Source: Candidatus Iainarchaeum sp. (GTDB lineage: Archaea > B1Sed10-29). Taken from it: 10,828 nucleotides of DNA. Location: contig PWFL01000024.1 in the NCBI GenBank assembly GCA_003553825.1, positions 1 through 10,828 on the forward strand, written 5' to 3'. This document shows, piece after piece, positions 6,606-10,828 of this stretch; position 1 is the first letter of the stretch; every line of letters starts with the position of its first letter. Both the position numbers and the translations under genes were made by a program. The notes beneath the pieces were generated by a model, which did no database searches, was not told the origin of the DNA, and worked only from the letters and a program-made list of their open reading frames with translations.

Positions 6606-6804
6606 AGAACAACAGAAAGGAAAGCCGAAGAGAAAGCAAGAACAGCAAGATGCCTCAGAAAAGAAGAGGAAGAAGATCGCTAAGAAAGCCTCAGGAGTAT
6701 CAATACCTTATAAAAAATCCCAAGAATCATTGGACATAACTAGATACGTAGTTATAATTATCCTAATAATAATCATAGTAGGAACAATACTCACAGTGTT
6801 CTGA
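6499..6804 (+). other. +1-frame coding tail with C-terminal membrane helix, probable displaced end of the preceding gene
   Basis: This frame is open from 6499 and ends at TGA 6802-6804. From about 6577 it reads EDSKRRSSVKEQ, a Lys/Gln-rich linker, SGVSIPYKKSQESLDITRY, and then a hydrophobic helix (VVIIILIIIIVGTILTVF). Codon choice (AAG/AAA, GAA, AGA, ATA) matches the neighbours, so it looks coding. It has no ATG or GTG; the only usual start is TTG 6730, without a ribosome site, and it would discard most of the coding-like stretch. It follows the Lys/Glu repeat gene in the +1 frame, and the T6 run at 6570-6575 (cTTTTTTc) is a plausible switch point. Programmed frameshift, a real mutation and a sequence error are all possible. 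A separate 29-codon ATG frame at 6650 has no membrane helix. Confidence 0.55.
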
Positions 6805-6829
6805 AGAATAAAGATCAATATCACCCCAA

Positions 6830-6863
6830 TACTTATTAAACCCGTGAGATTAACTAATAAGTA
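6830..6863. promoter_or_regulatory. Inverted repeat over the promoter of the next gene
   Basis: Perfect 9-base arms TACTTATTA (6830-6838) and TAATAAGTA (6855-6863) flank a 16-base spacer. The left arm includes the TATA-like CTTATTAAAC (6832-6841), and the predicted start near 6862 falls in the right arm. A dimer binding here would block the promoter of the gene at 6887, which may itself encode a DNA-binding domain. Confidence 0.4.
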
Positions 6864-6886
6864 AGGCTTGAAAAGAGGCTGTATAC

Positions 6887-7726
6887 ATGAGCAAGAAAAA
6901 CAAGAAAAATAAAAAAAGAAAAAAAAGGAAAGAAGAGGAAATATCAAACCTTCCTATCACAGGATCGGACAGGGTAAAGATAAAACGGAAAAAAGAGGGA
7001 AAGAGCACAGATCCAAAAAAAGTCAAAAAAAGACATCAACGAATATTTCAATACACTAAAGAACTTATAGAACGCGGTGTAGTGCAAACCGAGAAAGAAG
7101 CAGCCAAAAAACTAGCGGAAAAAACAAACTACTCTGAAAGACACATAAGATACGAAATACTACAGAAAAAAGCTCCTGAAGAGATAAAGCGAAAGCTAGG
7201 CATGATAGAAGACGAAGAAAAGAAGAAAAAGGAAGAAAAGGAGAGATGGGAAGAAGTAAAGAAAGAGTGGGAAACACCTGCACTTCCCCCAGCAAAGGAA
7301 AAGAAGAAAGAGAAAAGAGAAGAAGATAAGAAAAGGAAAAAGAAAATACGGAAAGAAGAAAGAGAGGAAGAAGAGGAAGAAAGGAGAAGAGAGCCTGAGG
7401 TAGAAGAGGAAGAAAGAGAAAGAAAACCTCCTACTGAAAGAAAAAAACCGGAAAGAAGAAAAAAAATAGAGGTAGAACCTGAAGAGACACCTTCTCAAGA
7501 AGAAGAAATAGAAGAAAGACCGGAAGAAAGAGAAGAACCACCCAAACCACTTGAAAAACCCAAGCCGGATAAAAAAGAGAAAAAGAAGAAAAAGAAAGAG
7601 AAAAAAGAAGAGGATAAGGAAGACAAAACATCTATAGAACTGGATCCAGGTGGAATGAAGATAGTTATCATAGTATTACTAGTCATAATATTCCTAGCAA
7701 TGGTTCTAGGAGCTCTTCTAAGATAG
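6887..7726 (+). CDS. Tail-anchored Lys/Glu-rich protein with possible N-terminal helix-turn-helix
   Basis: No family is recognised. The 279-residue protein has four parts. Residues 1-50 are very basic. Residues about 52-104 form the only folded-looking segment: FQYTKELIERGVVQTEKEAAKKLAEKTNYSERHIRYEIL resembles a helix-turn-helix (helix TEKEAAKKLAEKT, turn NYS, recognition-like helix ERHIRYEIL). Residues about 107-250 are a low-complexity Lys/Glu/Arg/Pro spacer. Residues 257-278 (MKIVIIVLLVIIFLAMVLGALL) are a single membrane helix ending in Arg, with no N-terminal signal, so a tail-anchored cytosolic protein is likely. The ATG has GAGG nine bases upstream. It converges on trm1 with five bases between stops. 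The spacer is purine-rich, and long antisense frames there are composition shadows. Possible roles include attaching DNA to the membrane; this is inference. Confidence 0.8.
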   Translation: MSKKNKKNKKRKKRKEEEISNLPITGSDRVKIKRKKEGKSTDPKKVKKRHQRIFQYTKELIERGVVQTEKEAAKKLAEKTNYSERHIRYEILQKKAPEEIKRKLGMIEDEEKKKKEEKERWEEVKKEWETPALPPAKEKKKEKREEDKKRKKKIRKEEREEEEEERRREPEVEEEERERKPPTERKKPERRKKIEVEPEETPSQEEEIEERPEEREEPPKPLEKPKPDKKEKKKKKKEKKEEDKEDKTSIELDPGGMKIVIIVLLVIIFLAMVLGALLR

Positions 7727-7731
7727 AAAAA

Positions 7732-8841
7732 CTATTTAGATAATTCAACTACTTCTTTCCGTGGAGCATTTGTTCTAAAACCATGCCCAGTGAACATCGT
7801 TTCACTAGCTTTGTATCCTTTCTTACTCAATTCATCTATGTAATGACTTTTTTTCCTAGCTTTTCCTCCTTTTATCCTACTGAGCCTGTGAGTATCGTAA
7901 TGAAGTTCTTTTACTGCAGATTCTCTTTTAATCTTACTTAACAATGGATCAGGAAACTCTATCTTTTCCAAGAACTCATCATTTCCTAGGTAACCTATCC
8001 AGGTTGGACCAATTACTTTTAATTCGGCTCCACAGCTGCATTTTGTGTTGAGTTTATTGAATAACTTTGCTTTTCTTCTTTCACCACAGTTTTCACAGTA
8101 TCCGATGTACCCAGTTTTTTCAAAATTTCTGTTTATCCCGCTTTTGCTTTCTCTCACTTCGAAGAAGCCCCTGTAGTAGTGTCTTCTCCAGTAACATAGT
8201 AAAGGATCAGCGGTGAATCTATGTATCGATCCCTGTTTCTGAACTGCTGTTATCAGGTTCCTCAATCCAATTTCGTGTTCCCATGGATTCTCTATTGTCT
8301 TTATACCGTATCTTCTAAAACATGTTTTTGGATAGTGTCCGCTGAGTGCTCCTAGATCGGTTGCTGTTACTGCTAAAAGGCTTTTCCTAGGATTCAGTGA
8401 TTTGAATGCATTGTTCAAGAAAGGAGCTGGTGATCCGAATGGATCTATATCCACTACTTCGAATTTTTCTCTTCCGGTCATTATCCTGTTGGCATCTTCT
8501 TCACGTGGTTCTACCTCTATATCTCTATCTTCGTTTAATTCAATGTTTTTCTTGATAATTTGAACTGCTTTTGGATTCGCATCGTTTGCTATTGATTTTG
8601 CTCCTGTTTTTTCACTGTATCTTATCCCTCTTACCCCTGTAGCGGATAAAGCGTCAAGTATCTTGGGCTCTTTGTCCTCTTCCATTTCTTTTAGGAACTT
8701 GTAGATTACTTCGGCGGATAGGTCTCTGTCTTTCTCCATGATTGGATTGTAGAATACCGGTGCTTCCTCTGGTTCTCCGTATTTGTTTTGATTGGGTATA
8801 ATTAGATCTATGTCCCCTTCTTGTGTTTTTTGTATTTTCAT
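7732..8841 (-). CDS. trm1: tRNA (guanine-26-N2)-dimethyltransferase Trm1
   Basis: Trm1 transfers methyl groups from S-adenosylmethionine to the N2 of G26 of tRNA, giving m2G and m2,2G. The 369-residue length is normal for archaea. The N-terminal VFYNPIMEKDRDLS (29-42) is a family signature. The methyltransferase domain has motif I LDALSATGVRGIRY (62-75), the acidic ANDANP (85-90) and the catalytic motif DIDPFGSPAPF (131-141). The C-terminal domain has a zinc-type cysteine set: Cys249, Cys252, Cys268 and Cys270. The end (ETMFTGHGFRTNAP) is also typical. ATG 8841 is preceded by AGTGATT three bases away. It is the last gene of a minus-strand run after the FKBP/thioredoxin-like gene (22-base gap). 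The local tRNA-Ile has A26, so its substrates are other tRNAs. Confidence 0.95.
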   Translation of the reverse strand: MKIQKTQEGDIDLIIPNQNKYGEPEEAPVFYNPIMEKDRDLSAEVIYKFLKEMEEDKEPKILDALSATGVRGIRYSEKTGAKSIANDANPKAVQIIKKNIELNEDRDIEVEPREEDANRIMTGREKFEVVDIDPFGSPAPFLNNAFKSLNPRKSLLAVTATDLGALSGHYPKTCFRRYGIKTIENPWEHEIGLRNLITAVQKQGSIHRFTADPLLCYWRRHYYRGFFEVRESKSGINRNFEKTGYIGYCENCGERRKAKLFNKLNTKCSCGAELKVIGPTWIGYLGNDEFLEKIEFPDPLLSKIKRESAVKELHYDTHRLSRIKGGKARKKSHYIDELSKKGYKASETMFTGHGFRTNAPRKEVVELSK

Positions 8842-8863
8842 AGAATCACTGTGGCTTTATTGA

Positions 8864-9916
8864 TTAACAAGATCCTGCTGGAGCTTGTATATCCATACTT
8901 TGAAGTTCTTCTTCGCATTCTTGAGGCTGGTCTTCAAATCCCGTGCAGATTATTTCTTTGTATGCGTTGGGTTCACCGTAGTTGTATACTTCTCTGGTCA
9001 TTTCTCCATTTATGTATAGTGTTGGAGATCCTATGTCTTCTTTTTCTTCCGATACTTCGAGTTCTTCCTGGATTAGTTCTTCTCCTTTTTCTTCAGTGCA
9101 GTCAGTTATTTCTTCTCTGGTTATCTCCATTTCTTCTACTGCTTGTTCCCATCCTTTTTCACTGGATTTGATTGCGAAGTCAAACCATTCTTCTGTTCCT
9201 CTTTCGTTCAGAACGCATAACTCTCTCTTGTTCTGTTCTATTTCTTCTTCTCCTCTTAGTGAGGTTATTTCTCCATTCTCTTCTCTTACTATGTAGTGGA
9301 TTTCCAGATCAATTTTTTCTCCCATTAATTGGTGTACTGGCTGCATTGTTTCCACTGCTAGGTCCCCGTATATACATTTGCTCATGATGTGTAGTGATAC
9401 TGTAGGTGTTTCCCTCTTCTCTATGTCTTCCCCGAATTCTTTCAATTCGTTAAGAGTTATTTCCGTTGTTATTATTTCTCCTTCTTGAGTTTCTTCTTCT
9501 ATTTTTTCTGTTTCGTTTATCTCCATTCCTTCTATGAGCTCATTTAGTTCTGCAGATATGAGTTCGCTTCCTATTCTGAATTCTTCCTGGTATTCTCCCA
9601 GTATGTTTCCTTCTTCATCCGTTCCTTTAATTGTTACCACAGCTACTTCTCCTTCTTCCGCAACTTTTTCTTCTGTTTTGTTTTCTATGGTTTCTGTTTC
9701 TTCGCCCGTGGTTTCGTTTTCCGTTGTATCTGTTTCTTGATCTTCTGTCTCGCCTTCTCCGTTTACTTCTGTTTCTTCAGGTGGCTGCATCATGAAGGAA
9801 GATACTACTGCTAGTCCTATGGCTACTATTATTAGAATGGTTATGAATTTCTTGTTTTTGTAGAACGGTTCTTTTTCAGATTCTTCTTGATCTTTGTCTT
9901 GGTTTTCGTCTGTCAT
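8864..9916 (-). CDS. Membrane-anchored FKBP-like plus thioredoxin-like protein
   Basis: This is likely an extracytoplasmic folding or thiol-redox factor. The 350-residue protein has a charged cytosolic N-terminus, one membrane helix (about 24-41), and an acidic Thr/Glu-rich linker (45-88). A region resembling a degenerate FKBP domain follows (about 89-160: VAVVTIKGTDEEGNILG, then LNELIEGMEINETEKI and TEITLNELKEF). Last is a thioredoxin/DsbA-like domain (172-325) with SLHIMSKCIYG (174-184), LEIHYIVREENG, and a cis-proline strand GSPTLYINGE (296-305). The active-site position is CIYG, so Cys181 remains but the second CXXC cysteine is replaced by Gly. Other cysteines are 234, 273, 324, 334 and the C-terminal 350. 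The acidic tail ends in GSC. ATG 9916 overlaps the eL33 stop by four bases, so translation is coupled. The thioredoxin call is firmer than the FKBP call. Confidence 0.75.
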   Translation of the reverse strand: MTDENQDKDQEESEKEPFYKNKKFITILIIVAIGLAVVSSFMMQPPEETEVNGEGETEDQETDTTENETTGEETETIENKTEEKVAEEGEVAVVTIKGTDEEGNILGEYQEEFRIGSELISAELNELIEGMEINETEKIEEETQEGEIITTEITLNELKEFGEDIEKRETPTVSLHIMSKCIYGDLAVETMQPVHQLMGEKIDLEIHYIVREENGEITSLRGEEEIEQNKRELCVLNERGTEEWFDFAIKSSEKGWEQAVEEMEITREEITDCTEEKGEELIQEELEVSEEKEDIGSPTLYINGEMTREVYNYGEPNAYKEIICTGFEDQPQECEEELQSMDIQAPAGSC

Positions 9917-10173
9917 TCTTTTATCTCGATTTTTGATCCTATTATTTGGCCCGGTAGACCCTTTCTGAATCTTAGTCTAAGTGCTCCCGAGTTTCCGTGT
10001 GGACTAGTTACTTTACCTATTATTTTTTTACCGCTTTCCGTGGTGTATACTGCTTTTTTTCCTACGTGTTCCTTTGCTTCGTCTTTTTCATTTATTTCAT
10101 CGGTTTCCACTATGATTTGTTTATCGTACTTTGTGTTTCGGCCTCTTCTGAAGTTCTTTACTCGTGCTTCCAT
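9913..10173 (-). CDS. rpl35ae: Ribosomal protein eL33 (L35Ae)
   Basis: This is a large-subunit ribosomal protein of archaea and eukaryotes, absent from bacteria. The 86-residue product is full length. The family signature GKVTSPHGNSGALRLRF (53-69) is followed by KGLPGQIIGSKIEI (71-84). It begins MEARVKNFRRGR, with ribosome site GTGAT five bases before the ATG. It is first in the minus-strand run with the FKBP/thioredoxin-like gene and trm1, and its stop overlaps the next start (ATGA). Divergent from RNase HII. Confidence 0.95.
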   Translation of the reverse strand: MEARVKNFRRGRNTKYDKQIIVETDEINEKDEAKEHVGKKAVYTTESGKKIIGKVTSPHGNSGALRLRFRKGLPGQIIGSKIEIKE

Positions 10174-10250
10174 ATTTTATCACTTTTTTGGTTGATTTGT
10201 TTTTCTTCTGCTCGGTCTTGTTGAATTCGTGGGTATTTGTGAGTTCCCAG

Positions 10251-10260
10251 GTATTTATTC
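10251..10260 (-). promoter_or_regulatory. TATA box candidate for the eL33 operon
   Basis: GAATAAATAC on the minus strand would place initiation near 10229 and give a leader of about 55 bases. Other A/T stretches upstream (about 10262-10300) are alternatives. Confidence 0.4.
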
Positions 10261-10334
10261 TTTATTTTTCAGCTTGGAAGATCATTATCTTTATTTTTTC
10301 TGAAATTAAAAACCAGTGGTTTCGAGTGGCAGTT

Positions 10335-10343
10335 CTTTATATT
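10335..10343 (+). promoter_or_regulatory. TATA box candidate for RNase HII
   Basis: CTTTATATT is centred about 26 bases before 10365, where an in-frame GTG lies. Initiation here gives either a very short leader or a leaderless message. Confidence 0.45.
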
Positions 10344-10373
10344 TCCATTACCTTAATCATTACTGTGATTAAC

Positions 10374-10828
10374 TTGAACTTGAAGAGTGATTCGAACGGA
10401 AAGACTTTAGGAATAGATGAAGCAGGACGTGGCCCGGTTATTGGGGCTCTATTTGTATCTGGAGTTGTTATAGATAGTAATGGAGCTCAAGAATTATTCG
10501 ATCAAGGTGCTAGAGATTCAAAAAAGCTATCAAAAGAAAAAAGAGAAGAATTGTATCCTGTGATAGAGGATAAATCTGACTGGATCTATTCATTGGAAGT
10601 TAAAGCTTCTGAGATAGATTTTGAAAGACAGAGAATAAGTTTGAATGAGCTTGAAGCTCAGAAAATGGCTAAGATAATATCAAAAGCTCTTGAACAGGAC
10701 TTCGATCTGGATAGAATAGTGATGGATCTTCCGGATCCGAATGCGGAAAAATTTCTAAGTAGATTAAGGAAATACGTTGAGATACCGGAAGAGATTGAGA
10801 TTAAAGCTGAACACGGAGCTGATGATAA
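10374..10828 (+). CDS. rnhB: Ribonuclease HII, C-terminus cut by window edge
   Basis: RNase HII cleaves the RNA strand of RNA-DNA hybrids and removes misincorporated ribonucleotides from DNA. The visible 151 residues hold the family motifs: GIDEAGRGPVIG (13-24) with catalytic Asp15 and Glu16, ARDSKKLS, then ISLNELEAQ, a central VMD with the third acidic residue, and AEHGADD at the edge, where the fourth metal-binding Asp is expected. The start is uncertain. TTG 10374 has GTGAT four bases upstream; TTG 10380 and GTG 10365 are in frame, the latter fitting leaderless initiation from the TATA at 10335. The rest of the gene lies beyond the window. It is divergent from eL33 across about 200 bases that hold only promoter-like elements. 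Confidence 0.93.
   Translation, partial: MNLKSDSNGKTLGIDEAGRGPVIGALFVSGVVIDSNGAQELFDQGARDSKKLSKEKREELYPVIEDKSDWIYSLEVKASEIDFERQRISLNELEAQKMAKIISKALEQDFDLDRIVMDLPDPNAEKFLSRLRKYVEIPEEIEIKAEHGADD

Noticed and set aside
6650..6739. 29-codon ATG frame inside the tail region
   Set aside because: It has no ribosome site and stops before the membrane helix. The +1 frame of the repeat gene explains the coding signal better.
7065..7686. Several Phe/Ser/Leu-rich minus-strand frames opposite the charged protein genes
   Set aside because: They are antisense shadows of Lys/Glu codons (TTT, TTC, CTT runs), with no ribosome sites or family motifs. The same applies to the frames opposite 5759-6546.
8821..9740. 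Plus-strand Ser/Leu-rich frames opposite the FKBP/thioredoxin-like gene
   Set aside because: They mirror Glu-rich coding on the minus strand, and the minus-strand frame has recognisable domains.
10261..10373. Possible C/D box small RNA in the eL33-RNase HII gap
   Set aside because: TGAT- and CTGA-like fragments occur, but not as a complete C, D', C', D set with suitable spacing.
1..10828. CRISPR arrays, insertion sequences, rRNA and phage genes
   Set aside because: No regularly spaced direct repeats, transposase or integrase motifs, or rRNA stretches were seen. The tRNA at 5461-5535 shows no duplicated 3' end that would mark an integration site.

Overview
This window looks archaeal. It carries a form III (archaeal-type) RuBisCO, a UbiA-family enzyme resembling digeranylgeranylglyceryl-phosphate (archaeal lipid) synthase, ribosomal protein eL33 (L35Ae), an archaeal Trm1 tRNA methyltransferase, a KaiC/RAD55-type ATPase and archaeal TATA boxes placed about 26 bases before likely transcription starts. 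Shine-Dalgarno sites resemble GGTGAT or AGAGG, TTG and GTG starts are used, and arginine is mostly AGA/AGG. Compact packing, a type III RuBisCO and long Lys/Glu-rich membrane proteins would fit a DPANN lineage or another small-genome archaeon, but the sequence alone does not fix the lineage.

Layout: (1) 1-964, minus strand: RuBisCO large subunit, cut by the window edge, divergent from (2) 1168-1872, a single-domain KaiC-like ATPase. The intergenic region holds a perfect 14-bp palindrome. (3) 1928-2773: the UbiA prenyltransferase. (4) 2833-4175: scpA-scpB, overlapping by 4 bp, the kleisin and winged-helix partners of SMC. (5) 4187-5380, minus strand: a type II/IV secretion ATPase (archaeal pilus/archaellum class) without a membrane platform gene beside it, preceded by (6) tRNA-Ile(GAT) at 5461-5535. 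(7) 5536-6886: a small doubtful ORF, then a Lys/Glu-rich protein made of two internal repeats, then a membrane-anchor coding stretch in a different frame with no good start of its own. (8) 6887-7726: a second Lys/Glu-rich protein with a possible helix-turn-helix near its N-terminus and a C-terminal membrane anchor. (9) 7732-10173, minus strand: a tight run of eL33, a membrane-anchored FKBP-like plus thioredoxin-like protein, and trm1. (10) 10374 to the window end: RNase HII, divergent from eL33 and cut by the edge.

Most genes are core housekeeping: ribosome and tRNA maturation, chromosome condensation, RNA-DNA hybrid removal, lipid synthesis and nucleotide-derived carbon metabolism. The least explained part is 5.6-7.7 kb, with two neighbouring highly charged proteins that appear to share the plan of a cytosolic charged body with a C-terminal membrane anchor. 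In the first, the anchor is separated by a +1 frame change that could be programmed frameshifting, a recent mutation or a sequence error. The second has an inverted repeat over its promoter and a possible DNA-binding domain, so autoregulation is possible. No CRISPR array, insertion sequence, rRNA or clear prophage gene was seen.
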